DNA of 54,885 bases, from positions 1-54,885 of the forward strand of contig JAFQMP010000065.1 of assembly GCA_017396225.1 (NCBI GenBank), read 5' to 3'. The position numbers were made by a program, and so were the translations under genes. This stretch comes from Clostridia bacterium (GTDB lineage: Bacteria > Bacillota > Clostridia > Oscillospirales > CAG-272). How positions within the stretch are numbered: position 1 is the first letter of the stretch; the number at the start of each line of letters is the position of its first letter. Positions 1 to 8,060 of the stretch are shown one piece after another. The notes beneath the pieces are model-generated. The model was not told where the DNA came from and ran no database searches. It saw only the letters and a list, made by a program, of their open reading frames with translations.

Positions 1-18
1 CGGTCAGGAGGGAGCAAA

Positions 19-855
19 ATGGCACGGGAACTGAAATTTGAATCTCCCAGCTTTACACGAAGACTGGGCGGCATGCTGGGCGTTGACTTTTACCGCCTTT
101 TCCACACGCCCCTTTTCTACATCTTCCTGGCCATCGCCGCCATTATCCCGGCTATGGTTTCCGGCTTCACCTCTATGCCTGATCAAAACGGCAATGTGAT
201 GGAGCCGCTTTACCAAAACGCCTGGCAGATTATTGCAGCCTCTAAGCCCCTTTATGTCATTGAAGGTATTGCGGATTATGCCAATATGAATATGGTGTTC
301 ATCTTCGGCGGCATCATGGTGTCCATCTTCATCGGCTACGACTATAAAAGCGGTTATGTGAAGCAGCTGTTCACCACCCATGCAAAAAAGCAGGACTATA
401 TGATCTCCAAGAGTCTTGTATGCGCTTTTGCCATGGCGTGTATGTGCATTACTTACTTCATTGGTGGTACAGTGGGCGGTTTGCTTGTAGGATACGAAAC
501 AACTGTCAATGTGGGCGCATTGCTTATTGCTATTCTCGGAAAGATCATTATGTCACTCGGTTGGGCAAGCCTTTATACCTTCTTGAACGTAATCTTCAGA
601 AGATATTTCGGTATTTCCGTAGCATCTTCCTTCTTCTTTGGAACGGGCATACTGATTATCGGTGCTGCGGCAATCGTTGAAAATCTTAAACTCCCTACGG
701 CATTTCTCAACATATTCCTCTATGGAGCGTCGGTAAATGCCAACCTTTCAAGCGGTATCGGCTCACTCGTTATCTGCATTGTCGTATCGGTCGCTTGGGC
801 AGTTATCTATAACGTGGCAGGTACACGGCTTCTTAATAAGTGCGATGTATATTAA
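19..855 (+). CDS. ABC-2 type transporter permease (first of a pair)
   Basis: Polytopic membrane protein of 278 residues, about six predicted membrane spans, first span near residues 30-50. It begins 10 bases after a strong AGGAGGGAG ribosome site. It resembles the permease at 1767-2579: both open with a motif of the type ML-x-VDF-x-R-x-F and carry a conserved cytoplasmic stretch SGY-x-K-x-LFT followed by KK-x-DY-x-ISK, then YFIG-x-x-VGG. It lies 15 bases before the ATPase at 871, so the two permeases probably form a heterodimer around that ATPase. The architecture fits ABC-2 exporters of peptides or antibiotics. Substrate is not visible. The operon may start upstream of the window. Confidence 0.85.
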   Translation: MARELKFESPSFTRRLGGMLGVDFYRLFHTPLFYIFLAIAAIIPAMVSGFTSMPDQNGNVMEPLYQNAWQIIAASKPLYVIEGIADYANMNMVFIFGGIMVSIFIGYDYKSGYVKQLFTTHAKKQDYMISKSLVCAFAMACMCITYFIGGTVGGLLVGYETTVNVGALLIAILGKIIMSLGWASLYTFLNVIFRRYFGISVASSFFFGTGILIIGAAAIVENLKLPTAFLNIFLYGASVNANLSSGIGSLVICIVVSVAWAVIYNVAGTRLLNKCDVY

Positions 856-870
856 AAAGGGGGCGAAAAA

Positions 871-1770
871 ATGAATGCAGTTGAAATAAGAAACCTTTCC
901 AAAAATTTTGGTACAAAGCGAGCTGTCAGCGGACTTGATATGACCGTTCCGATGGGTGCCATCTATGGTTTTATCGGTGAAAACGGTTCCGGTAAATCTA
1001 CTACCGAAAAGATGATTTGCGGACAGATCCCTACAAGCGGCGGCTCCATTAAACTTTACGGAAAAGACTACACCGACGAATCGGTAAGAGCCAAAGTTGG
1101 CGTACTGATCGAGTCCCCCGGCTGTTTCCCCGGACTTACCGTTTGGGATAATATGATGCTTCAAGCAGCAAACCTGTCGATTCCCAATGCTGAACAAGAA
1201 GTGATCAAGGTTCTCAAAACCGTTCGTATGGAGGGTGCGGCAGGCAACAAATACAAGTACTGTTCCCTCGGCATGAAGCAGAGAGTCGGCATTGCCATGG
1301 CGCTTCTCGGAAACCCCACTTTATTGGTGCTGGACGAACCTCTGAACGGTTTGGATGCGGACGGTATGCGCATTATGCGTGAGGTGTTCCTTGATGTAAT
1401 CAGCGACGGCAAGCGCAGTATCATCGTTTCCTCCCACCTTCTCGGCGAGCTTCAGAAGGTAGCAACGCATTACGGTATTATCCGTCACGGAAAAATGATC
1501 GTGGAAATGACGGCAGACGAGCTTGATGCAAGCTGTCGCACCTACGTTGCTCTGCAATCCGCTGAAATGAACAGAACCAAGATGCTCCTTGGCTGTAAAT
1601 ATTCCCGTGTGGAAGAAGATGAGGCAGGTTATATCCGCGTGTACGATCTGACCACACCCGAAGAAATAGTAACGTATCTCTACGAAAACGGAATTTGTGT
1701 AACCGAGATTAAAACCGACAGGATCGGACTTGAGGAATACTACATCGACCTGATGAAGGGGGGCAAATGA
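871..1770 (+). CDS. ABC transporter ATP-binding protein
   Basis: Nucleotide-binding subunit of 299 residues that would energise the two flanking permeases at the inner face of the membrane. Walker A is GENGSGKST at residues 36-44, the ABC signature is YCSLGMKQR near residue 130, Walker B is LLVLDEPLNGLD near 150, and the switch histidine is in VSSHLL near 190. A C-terminal extension of about 80 residues follows, as in CcmA/BcrA-type exporters. The start follows a GGGGGCG ribosome site. Its 3' end overlaps the next permease by four bases, which indicates translational coupling. BcrA-like resistance or bacteriocin export is possible but not proven. Confidence 0.93.
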   Translation: MNAVEIRNLSKNFGTKRAVSGLDMTVPMGAIYGFIGENGSGKSTTEKMICGQIPTSGGSIKLYGKDYTDESVRAKVGVLIESPGCFPGLTVWDNMMLQAANLSIPNAEQEVIKVLKTVRMEGAAGNKYKYCSLGMKQRVGIAMALLGNPTLLVLDEPLNGLDADGMRIMREVFLDVISDGKRSIIVSSHLLGELQKVATHYGIIRHGKMIVEMTADELDASCRTYVALQSAEMNRTKMLLGCKYSRVEEDEAGYIRVYDLTTPEEIVTYLYENGICVTEIKTDRIGLEEYYIDLMKGGK

Positions 1771-2579
1771 GAATGGATAACACCGTAAAATTTGAAAAAA
1801 GAACGCTCGCTCAGAGAGTAAAGAGCATGCTGAAGGTGGACTTCCGCAGAATGTTCAAATCAAAGCTGTTTTACATCTTGATTGCCTGTGCACTTGTAAT
1901 GCCTATCCTTATGACGGTGATGATGACTATGCTGGACGGCAGTGTTTCGGTTGATCCGCAAACGGGCGAAGAAACAATTATGCAAGGGCCCGAAAACGCT
2001 TGGCAGAATATCGGCACGCTTCCCGGTGAGCCTCTCGGCGGCGACGAGATATTTATGATGTGCAACATCAATATGATGTTTATGGCGGTTGCTGTATTTA
2101 TCTGCCTTTTTATTTCGGACGATTTCAGAAGCGGATATGCCAAAAATCTCTTTACCGTTCGTGCGAAAAAGGGAGATTACGTTATCTCAAAAACAATAGT
2201 CGGAGTCATCTGCGGAGCATTTATGCTGATTGCTTATTTTATCGGTTCAATGGTCGGAGGGGCTGTAGCAGGACTTTCTTTTGAGCTTGGCGATATCAGC
2301 ACATTCAATATCGTAATGTGCATACTCTCAAAAATTCTTTTAATGTTCGTATTTGTGCCGATCTTTGTCCTCATTAGTGTTGCGGCAAAGCAGAGAGCTT
2401 GGCTTTCGATTTGCGGCTCGCTCGGTGGCGGTATGCTTCTGTTTATGATGGTTTCGATGATCACGCCTCTCGGTTCAACCCTGCTCAACGCCGTACTCTG
2501 TGCGGCAGGCGGTGTATTGTTTGCATTCGGACTTGGCGCAATCAGCAACATGGTGCTGAAAAAGACGGGCTTGGTATAA
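1767..2579 (+). CDS. ABC-2 type transporter permease (second of a pair)
   Basis: Membrane protein of 270 residues with about six spans, overlapping the ATPase gene by four bases (ATGA). It shares with the 19-855 permease the N-terminal MLKVDFRRMF motif, the SGYAKNLFT motif and a conserved KKGDYVISK loop, so the two look like diverged copies of one ancestor. About 50 residues between the first and second spans form a hydrophilic outer segment. The gene ends just before the inverted-repeat element at 2588. Permease-ATPase-permease is the likely functional unit, with two different permeases per transporter. The transported compound cannot be told from sequence. Confidence 0.85.
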   Translation: MRMDNTVKFEKRTLAQRVKSMLKVDFRRMFKSKLFYILIACALVMPILMTVMMTMLDGSVSVDPQTGEETIMQGPENAWQNIGTLPGEPLGGDEIFMMCNINMMFMAVAVFICLFISDDFRSGYAKNLFTVRAKKGDYVISKTIVGVICGAFMLIAYFIGSMVGGAVAGLSFELGDISTFNIVMCILSKILLMFVFVPIFVLISVAAKQRAWLSICGSLGGGMLLFMMVSMITPLGSTLLNAVLCAAGGVLFAFGLGAISNMVLKKTGLV

Positions 2580-2587
2580 AAAATGTT

Positions 2588-2741
2588 AAAAGGCAACGCA
2601 TACGGCGTGCACAGTTGGCGGAAAATTGAAACTCAATTTACGCCGTTTTGAAATATTCCTCACGGCCTGAAAGACCGCGTTTCGCAAGCGAAAACGGAAT
2701 ATTTCCTAAACTGAGTGTAAGTCGAAGGGGCGTTGCCTTTT
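2588..2741. repeat. Foldable inverted-repeat element between ABC genes and regulator
   Basis: This 154-base stretch fills the gap between the ABC operon and the response regulator. Its ends are a perfect 12-base inverted repeat, AAAAGGCAACGC at 2588-2599 and its complement at 2730-2741. Inside are two further helices: GGCG-AAATTGA/TCAATTT-CGCC (2617-2644, one bulge) and GAAATATTCC/GGAATATTTC (2650-2659 with 2696-2705) capped by TTTCGC-aa-GCGAAA (2680-2693). The plan is a three-way junction. It may be a MITE-like insertion (flanks TTA and TAA) or a structured RNA. I recognise no known riboswitch, and no U-tract makes it a simple terminator. Confidence 0.6.
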
Positions 2742-2857
2742 CTAAATTCAACACTTTTTGGAAATTGTGTTGTTCCGATTGGTACGTAAAAATGATAAAA
2801 TATATTCAAGAATTTTTCCGAAGTGGCGAAAACACAAACAAAACTTTAACATTTCTA

Positions 2858-2866
2858 TGTTATAAT
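2858..2866 (+). promoter_or_regulatory. Extended -10 promoter of the two-component operon
   Basis: TG-N-TATAAT: TG at 2858-2859 and TATAAT at 2861-2866, an extended -10 element. No good TTGACA lies 17 bases upstream, which is common for extended -10 promoters. It is 41 bases before the response regulator start. Confidence 0.7.
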
Positions 2867-2907
2867 AGAAGCATAAAAGCAAAAATGCGCCCTTGGAGGA
2901 TAAAAAT

Positions 2908-3579
2908 ATGTTCAAAATTTTAATTGTGGAGGACGACAGAGATCTGAACCGCAGCATTTGCTCATTTCTTAATAATTCGGGATACGAAGCGGTTGGTTGC
3001 CTTGATGCAGAAAGTGCATACGACGAGATGTACAAGACCACCTTTGATTGCATCGTTTCGGACATTATGATGCCGAACATTGACGGCTTTGAATTTGCCA
3101 AGACCGTGCGCTCCCTCAACAATGATATTCCAATCTTGTTTATGACCGCCCGTGATGATTTTGCGTCCAAGCAGAGAGGGTACCGTATCGGTATCGACGA
3201 TTATATGACCAAGCCCATTGACCTTGACGAGCTGTTCCTGCGTATCGGCGCGCTTCTTCGCCGTTCCAAAATAGCATCAAGCCGTCGACTTGAGGTTGGG
3301 AATTTCGTGATGGACGCAGACGAGAGAAGCGCGACGCTGAATGGTGATGAGATATCCCTCACGGCAAGAGAGTTTGACCTTCTTTATAAGCTTTTGTCCT
3401 ACCCCAAAAAGACCTTTACGCGCACACAGCTGATGGACGAGTTTTGGGACGTGGATACGCAAACAAGTACGAGAACGGTGGACGTATATATGACCAAGCT
3501 TCGCGCAAAGCTTTCGGAGTGTAACTCCTTTGAAATTCAGACCGTGCACGGTCTTGGCTATAAGGCGGTAATCAAATGA
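2908..3579 (+). CDS. OmpR-family response regulator
   Basis: DNA-binding response regulator of 223 residues. The receiver domain covers residues 1-120 with the acidic pair at ED-D 8-10, phospho-acceptor Asp52 in VSDIMMPN, the Thr of MTARDD and the Lys of TKPID. The C-terminal winged-helix domain contains LTAREFDLL and ends with TVHGLGYK. I chose ATG 2908, seven bases after GGAGGA, over an upstream in-frame TTG at 2893 that would lie inside that ribosome site. It overlaps the kinase gene, so the pair is co-translated. The likely target is the adjacent ABC exporter, as in Bce-type modules, but no operator was identified. Confidence 0.93.
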   Translation: MFKILIVEDDRDLNRSICSFLNNSGYEAVGCLDAESAYDEMYKTTFDCIVSDIMMPNIDGFEFAKTVRSLNNDIPILFMTARDDFASKQRGYRIGIDDYMTKPIDLDELFLRIGALLRRSKIASSRRLEVGNFVMDADERSATLNGDEISLTAREFDLLYKLLSYPKKTFTRTQLMDEFWDVDTQTSTRTVDVYMTKLRAKLSECNSFEIQTVHGLGYKAVIK

Positions 3580-4673
3580 AAAAAGGAGATATGACAAAAA
3601 AGATACTTGGCACGGTCAGCAATTTTTTCATTTTCTTTCTGCTTGCCGCATTCGTGACCACCTGCTGCATCATGCTGTTCATTTCTGCATTGCAGGGGTC
3701 TATCGGTCGGGAGTTCACACAAGATGAAATTACGGTTGCCGCTAAGATAACAATGCTCAATGTAATACTTTTGAGTATCGGTATGGCGATAGTGGATTAC
3801 GTGCGTCGCAAGTTTATGGTAGAACGCCCCGTAAAGCGAATTACCGAAGCGACCTCTAAAATGATAGAGGGAGATTTCAGCGTTCGTGTTGAGCCTATCT
3901 CAAAATTTGCTAACGATGATAGCTTTAATGAAATTATAGAGTGTATCAATAAAATGGCTACGGAGCTTTCGGGCGTAGAAACCCTGCGTACCGATTTTAT
4001 TGCCAACGTATCCCACGAAATGAAAACACCGCTTGCCGTTATGCAGAACTACGGAACGCTCTTACAGGCTCCCGACCTGCCCGAAGAAAAGCGGATTGAG
4101 TACGCAAAGTCAATTGCCGATGCCGCGCGCCGTCTTGCCGATATGATGACGAATATATTAAAGCTTAACCGCCTTGAAAATCAGCAGATCTATCCGCAGA
4201 TTGAAAAATATGACCTCGGCGAACAGCTTTGTGAAAGCCTCTTGCAATACGAAAGCACGTGGGAAAGAAAGAATATCGAGATTGAGACCGATATTGCCGA
4301 GCGCGTGCTCGTTTCTGCCGATGCAGAGCTTCTCTCGCTCGTATGGAACAACCTTTTCTCCAACGCTTTCAAGTTTACCGAAGATGGCGGTAAGGTCACA
4401 CTTACGCTTACGGCAGACGAAGAATACGCCACCGTCAAGATCGCCGACACGGGATGCGGAATGAGCGCGGAGGTCGGCGCACATATCTTTGAAAAATTCT
4501 ATCAAGGTGATACCTCGCACGCAACACAAGGCAACGGGCTTGGACTTGCGCTCGTCAAGCGCGTGGTCGATATTATGCAAGGTGAGATCGGCGTAGAGAG
4601 CGCTGTCGGTGTTGGTACGACCTTTACGGTCAAGATCAGGAGGGCTGATTATGGATTGGAAGAAGACAGGTAA
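3576..4673 (+). CDS. Sensor histidine kinase, intramembrane-sensing type
   Basis: Histidine kinase of 365 residues. Two membrane helices (about 10-32 and 50-68) are separated by only some 20 extracytoplasmic residues, so there is no real outer sensor domain. A HAMP-like linker follows (GDFSVRVEP), then HisKA with the phospho-acceptor His near 147 in NVSHEMKTPL, and HATPase with NNLFSNAFKF, DTGCGM and GNGLGLALV. Kinases with this short sensor usually detect stimuli through a partner ABC transporter in the membrane (known for BceS-like proteins). An ABC exporter lies directly upstream. ATG 3576 overlaps the regulator stop; an alternative ATG at 3591 has its GGAG only two bases away and is less likely. 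Confidence 0.92.
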   Translation: MKKGDMTKKILGTVSNFFIFFLLAAFVTTCCIMLFISALQGSIGREFTQDEITVAAKITMLNVILLSIGMAIVDYVRRKFMVERPVKRITEATSKMIEGDFSVRVEPISKFANDDSFNEIIECINKMATELSGVETLRTDFIANVSHEMKTPLAVMQNYGTLLQAPDLPEEKRIEYAKSIADAARRLADMMTNILKLNRLENQQIYPQIEKYDLGEQLCESLLQYESTWERKNIEIETDIAERVLVSADAELLSLVWNNLFSNAFKFTEDGGKVTLTLTADEEYATVKIADTGCGMSAEVGAHIFEKFYQGDTSHATQGNGLGLALVKRVVDIMQGEIGVESAVGVGTTFTVKIRRADYGLEEDR

Positions 4674-5544
4674 AGCTCTGTTGTTTCCGCATATCGCCAT
4701 TATGATCGTTCTCGTTCCCATAGCCACTGTTCTGCTTGTCGGCTCAATGGTGTTTGTCGGAACCGAGTCGGTAATAGCGTACATTTCTTACGTTCTTGCT
4801 GCCTACACCCTGACGGTGTGGTGCTTCAAGATTCCGTGTTTGATCAAGTATTTTAAGACTTTCAAGAATGAAAACAAATATGCAAGAAGATGGCAAGATG
4901 ATACGCGCCTGCGCGTAAACGTATCGCTCTACGGCTCACTTGCGTGGAACGCATTGTATGGACTCTTTCAGTTGTGGCTTGGCTTTTACCACCATACCTT
5001 TTGGTTCTATTCCCTCGGCGCGTACTATATCTGCCTTGGCGTGATGCGATTCTTCTTGGCGCGTCATACAACGAGATACGCTCCCGGCGAGAAAATGCAG
5101 ACCGAGCTTGTGAAATACCGCGCTTGCGGATATGTATTCCTTTTGATGAACCTCGCGCTTGCGCTGATCATCTTCTTTATGGTTTACTTTAACAGAACCT
5201 TTGAGCATCATATGATCACGGCAATTGCGATGGCGGCGTATACCTTCACTGCATTTACGGTGGCTACTGTTAACGTAGTGAAATATCGTAAATATAACAG
5301 TCCCGTCTTTTCGGCATCTAAGGCGATCAGCTTGGCGGCGGCTCTTGTGTCTATGCTGACACTTGAATCCACGATGCTTACGACCTTTGGCGGTGAAACA
5401 ATGACGGCTACTACACAGAAATGTATGCTTGGTGCAACGGGCGGCGCCATTTCGGTACTGATCGTTGCCACGGCAATTTATATGATTGTGGTTGGAACAA
5501 GGAAGCTCAAACAATTAAAAACAGAGGTTGAAAATGGAAAGTAA
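4651..5544 (+). CDS. Polytopic membrane protein of unknown function
   Basis: A 297-residue protein with roughly eight hydrophobic segments, the first at residues 12-35. ATG 4651 is preceded by AGGAGG at 4638-4643 and lies inside the end of the kinase gene in another frame, so it is translationally coupled to the two-component system. Charged residues sit mainly in one loop (KTFKNENKYARRWQDD, about 72-87). I do not recognise a family. Membrane proteins coupled to such kinases may be accessory sensors or resistance determinants; this is inference from position only. Confidence 0.8.
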   Translation: MDWKKTGKALLFPHIAIMIVLVPIATVLLVGSMVFVGTESVIAYISYVLAAYTLTVWCFKIPCLIKYFKTFKNENKYARRWQDDTRLRVNVSLYGSLAWNALYGLFQLWLGFYHHTFWFYSLGAYYICLGVMRFFLARHTTRYAPGEKMQTELVKYRACGYVFLLMNLALALIIFFMVYFNRTFEHHMITAIAMAAYTFTAFTVATVNVVKYRKYNSPVFSASKAISLAAALVSMLTLESTMLTTFGGETMTATTQKCMLGATGGAISVLIVATAIYMIVVGTRKLKQLKTEVENGK

Positions 5545-5947
5545 TAATCAAGGAAAAAGCGGATTTACTTACACCTACTCGGCACGTGAGCAGGCAGAGC
5601 TGAAGCGTATCCGCAATAAATATACCGCGCCTGCCGAAGATGAGGATAAGATGGCTCGCCTGCGCCGACTTGACGCAAGCGTGACAAATACCGCGCAGGC
5701 CGTGGCGCTTGTGTTCGGCGTGATCGGAACACTGATCCTCGGCTTTGGAATGAGCCTTATTATGACAGAGCTTGCCGAAAGCCTTGGTCTTTCGGGAGAT
5801 GGAGCTATGATTGTGGGTATTATTGTCGGTGTTGTCGGCGGCGTGCTTGCAAGCCTTGCTTATCCCATCTATAACGCCATTGTAAAGGCAAAGCGCAAGA
5901 AGCTCGCACCCGAGATCATTCGCCTTACCGACGAGCTGATGAAATGA
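5534..5947 (+). CDS. Small membrane protein with two helices
   Basis: A 137-residue protein with a charged N-terminal half (residues 1-55, including an Arg/Lys/Glu-rich segment), two hydrophobic helices around 58-82 and 92-115, and a basic tail containing KAKRKK. Proteins of this type are common in Clostridia, and I recall database entries labelled dihydropteridine reductase, but no reductase motif is visible, so I would not transfer that name. ATG 5534 lies six bases after GAGG and overlaps the preceding gene. It is the last gene of the regulator operon before the terminator at 6079. Confidence 0.75.
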   Translation: MESNNQGKSGFTYTYSAREQAELKRIRNKYTAPAEDEDKMARLRRLDASVTNTAQAVALVFGVIGTLILGFGMSLIMTELAESLGLSGDGAMIVGIIVGVVGGVLASLAYPIYNAIVKAKRKKLAPEIIRLTDELMK

Positions 5948-6078
5948 GGCGCAGAGATGAAAGCTGAAATCAAAAACGCCCTTAAAAAATCTGCAAATCG
6001 GTGTTATGTGCCGAAACATAGCGTTTTTGCAAAAAACTGTGGTCTTTTGATAAGTGAGCGTTTTAGAGATAATAAACA

Positions 6079-6116
6079 AAAAATCAGTCCTAATCTTGCA
6101 AAAAGGACTGATTTTT
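6079..6116 (+). terminator. Intrinsic terminator of the two-component operon
   Basis: A 12-base perfect stem, AAAAATCAGTCC with GGACTGATTTTT, loop of 14 bases, ending in a T run. It closes the operon 130 bases after the last gene and just before the 3' end of the oppositely oriented tRNA-Pro. Confidence 0.8.
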
Positions 6117-6136
6117 AGTGCATAAAGCACAAATTT

Positions 6137-6212
6137 TGGTCGGAGTGACAGGATTCGAACCTGCGGCATCGACGTCCCAAACGTCGCGCGCTACCAACTG
6201 CGCCACACCCCG
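6137..6212 (-). tRNA. tRNA-Pro (UGG)
   Basis: Read on the minus strand, the 76-base sequence folds as a full cloverleaf: acceptor CGGGGTG/CACTCCG, D-arm with GCGCAGTTGGTAGCGC, anticodon stem GACGT/ACGTC with loop bases TTTGGGA giving anticodon TGG, and T-arm GCAGG-TTCGAAT-CCTGT. Discriminator A and the CCA end are encoded at 6137-6140. It decodes proline CCN codons. It is transcribed from the promoter at 6414-6442 through a structured leader. Confidence 0.97.
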
Positions 6213-6236
6213 ATAATATAATTTATTGATAATTTT

Positions 6237-6375
6237 GCAGTTGTCCGCTGCGCTTCCTGTTGCAACTAAGGCTCTGACGTCGCAAAGGTATTCGCTCGTC
6301 AATCGCCAAGTTGCTGCCACTCCTTATTCCTCGCTGAATCACCCACAGGGTGCGCTCGGAAACGTCCCCAACTGC
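6237..6375 (-). other. Structured leader or inverted-repeat element upstream of tRNA-Pro
   Basis: Between the tRNA-Pro promoter and the tRNA lie about 195 transcribed bases without a gene. The core is bounded by GCAGTTG (6237-6243) and CAACTGC (6369-6375). Inside, a long interrupted stem pairs GCAACT/AGTTGC (6262-6267 with 6309-6314), GGC/GCC (6270-6272 with 6305-6307) and TGACG/CGTCA (6275-6279 with 6297-6301). A small ACCC-aca-GGGT hairpin sits at 6341-6351. On the minus strand a GCGCAGTTGG stretch resembles a tRNA D-arm, so this could derive from a tRNA-related repeat. Function unknown. Confidence 0.5.
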
Positions 6376-6413
6376 GCTATATCTTGAAAAACGGTGTATT
6401 CAGCCACCACGTT

Positions 6414-6442
6414 ATTATAGCAAATGGCGGCGTTTTTGTCAA
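6414..6442 (-). promoter_or_regulatory. SigA promoter for tRNA-Pro
   Basis: On the minus strand, TTGACA (6437-6442) and TATAAT (6414-6419) with exactly 17 bases between: a consensus SigA promoter pointing toward tRNA-Pro. Confidence 0.88.
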
Positions 6443-6473
6443 GTATTCTCACCCAAGGTCAGGACAAAAAGAT

Positions 6474-6503
6474 TTGACAACGCTCGCGCTTTTGTGCTAT
6501 ACT
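6474..6503 (+). promoter_or_regulatory. SigA promoter for nth
   Basis: TTGACA at 6474-6479 and TATACT at 6498-6503, 18-base spacer, 33 bases before the nth start codon. Confidence 0.8.
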
Positions 6504-6535
6504 GTATGGCAGAAAACCTGTAAGGGGGGAGCACC

Positions 6536-7195
6536 TTGACCGAAAAGCAAAAAAGAATGCGCATGGCGGAAATTGTGGCGGCGCTCAAAGAAATCTATCC
6601 TGAGGCGACCTGTGCCCTGGAGGCAGGCGGTGACCCGTGGAGGCTTTTGGTCATGGGGCGCTTGTCGGCGCAGTGTACCGATGCGCGCGTAAATATTGTA
6701 TGTCGAGCGCTGTTTGCAAAATATCCTGATGCGGCATCGCTTGCCGAGGCTGAGCTTGTCGATGTAGAGGAGATTGTACGCCCTTGCGGTCTTTATCACA
6801 CAAAGGCGCAGAATATTATTGATGCCTCGCGTATGCTCTTGCTTGAATATGGCGGTGAGCTGCCTTCTGAAATGGAGGAGCTGCTTAAATTCCCCGGCGT
6901 GGGCAGAAAGATTGCAAACCTGCTGCGCGGAGATATTTTCGGGTTACCTGCCATTGTGGCGGATACGCACTGTATTCGCATTTGCGGGCGGTTTGGTATG
7001 TATGCCACAAGCCTGAAGGACCCTATGCGTGTGGAAAAAATCATGACGACGCTGGTGGAGCCAAGGGAGCAAAGTGACTTTTGCCATCGCATCGTGCAGT
7101 TTGGCAGAGATGTCTGTACGGCACGTGCGCCGCAGTGCGCGACCTGCCCGCTTGCCGCGCTTTGTGAGAGTGGGCGCAAGCATAAAAAAGCATAA
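6536..7195 (+). CDS. nth: Endonuclease III (DNA glycosylase/AP lyase)
   Basis: Base-excision repair enzyme of 219 residues that removes oxidised pyrimidines and nicks abasic sites. The helix-hairpin-helix is FPGVGRKIAN with the catalytic Lys in GRK, followed by the catalytic Asp in VADTHCIR. The [4Fe-4S] cluster loop has the family spacing C-x6-C-x2-C-x5-C at Cys194, 201, 204 and 210. The start is TTG 6536, five bases after the very strong AAGGGGGGAG; the next ATG (6557) has no ribosome site. The gene is alone between its promoter and a terminator. Confidence 0.95.
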   Translation: MTEKQKRMRMAEIVAALKEIYPEATCALEAGGDPWRLLVMGRLSAQCTDARVNIVCRALFAKYPDAASLAEAELVDVEEIVRPCGLYHTKAQNIIDASRMLLLEYGGELPSEMEELLKFPGVGRKIANLLRGDIFGLPAIVADTHCIRICGRFGMYATSLKDPMRVEKIMTTLVEPREQSDFCHRIVQFGRDVCTARAPQCATCPLAALCESGRKHKKA

Positions 7196-7199
7196 AATT

Positions 7200-7240
7200 C
7201 ACCCCCGTATGGCATTTTTTGCGACACGGGGGTGCTTTTT
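7200..7240 (+). terminator. Terminator after nth
   Basis: CACCCCCGT pairs with ACGGGGGTG, 17-base loop, followed by CTTTTT. It separates nth from the convergent isomerase gene. Confidence 0.8.
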
Positions 7241-7241
7241 A

Positions 7242-8036
7242 TCACATTTTGGAAATTTTGACAAGACGCTGGTAGACCATGCTGAGCCAAGCCTCGTCGG
7301 TCATTTCGTCATAGGGTTTTTTCTTGTTGACCTCAAGCGTGAGAGAGCCTGTGTAGCCGTCGCGGTCAAGGCGGCGCATCATATCTGCAAAGTCATAGCA
7401 GCCGTCAAAGGGCAGGAGATGATAATCGGCATCAAGCCAGATGTCGTTTTTATCTCTGCCGTAGTTGTCGTGAATGTGCGTGCAAAGGGTACGCGTACCG
7501 TACAGATCAAGGAGCTTGACGTTGCCCGTGTAGCAGAGCTCGTGACCGTTGTCGAAGCAGAAGCCGACGTTTTCCACGCGCTCGTAGCGGTCCATGATGG
7601 CGGCGAGGTTGCCAATCTTGCGGATGTTCTCAAAGGCAATCTTGACGCCCTTCTTCAGCGCGTGCTCCACGATGCCGTCAAAGCGTGCGAGGCCGATGTC
7701 GGAAATGTGGGGCGGCCACCAGCCTGAGGTGACGTGCACGACGACAGTGGGTACACCTGCGGCAGCGGCAGCATCAATCGAGCCCAGAATGCTCTGATAG
7801 AGCTTGAAGTAATCAAGACCTGCAACCCAGAGGTCGTTGGTGCCTCCGAAAGGAGCATGGATAAAATCGTACGTAAGACCTATCTGCTCTGCCTTTTCGC
7901 GCAGAGCGAGCGCACTCTCAACAGTTTCGCCACCCGAGAAAAAGGTGTCAAAGCCTGCGGCCTTGATTTTTTCAAGCTTTGCCAGTTTGTCTGCACCGGG
8001 CAGACAGTGTAATTCAATACCAAGCTTTCTTTCCAT
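7242..8036 (-). CDS. Sugar phosphate isomerase/epimerase-like TIM-barrel protein
   Basis: A 264-residue protein of the xylose-isomerase-like/AP-endonuclease-2 fold. Expected metal-binding positions are visible: a Glu in KIAFENI, an Asp/His pair in CFDNGHEL, a His pair in CTHIHDN, and a late Glu in LTLEVN. Substrate is not predictable in this broad family, which includes epimerases of sugar catabolism. It starts 24 bases after the hydrogenase gene on the same strand, so it is probably co-transcribed, though no functional link is obvious. A second, unrelated-in-detail member is encoded at 42861-43829. Confidence 0.85.
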   Translation of the reverse strand: MERKLGIELHCLPGADKLAKLEKIKAAGFDTFFSGGETVESALALREKAEQIGLTYDFIHAPFGGTNDLWVAGLDYFKLYQSILGSIDAAAAAGVPTVVVHVTSGWWPPHISDIGLARFDGIVEHALKKGVKIAFENIRKIGNLAAIMDRYERVENVGFCFDNGHELCYTGNVKLLDLYGTRTLCTHIHDNYGRDKNDIWLDADYHLLPFDGCYDFADMMRRLDRDGYTGSLTLEVNKKKPYDEMTDEAWLSMVYQRLVKISKM

Positions 8037-8060
8037 AGTGAAATCTCCCTTCAGGATTGG

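Noticed and set aside
2648..2923. 91-residue frame upstream of the response regulator
   Set aside because: It crosses the inverted-repeat element and the promoter and overlaps the regulator start; no ribosome site.
5957..6118. Possible 53-residue frame starting MKAEIKNALKK downstream of 5947
   Set aside because: No good ribosome site and its end lies inside the terminator hairpin; composition not convincing.
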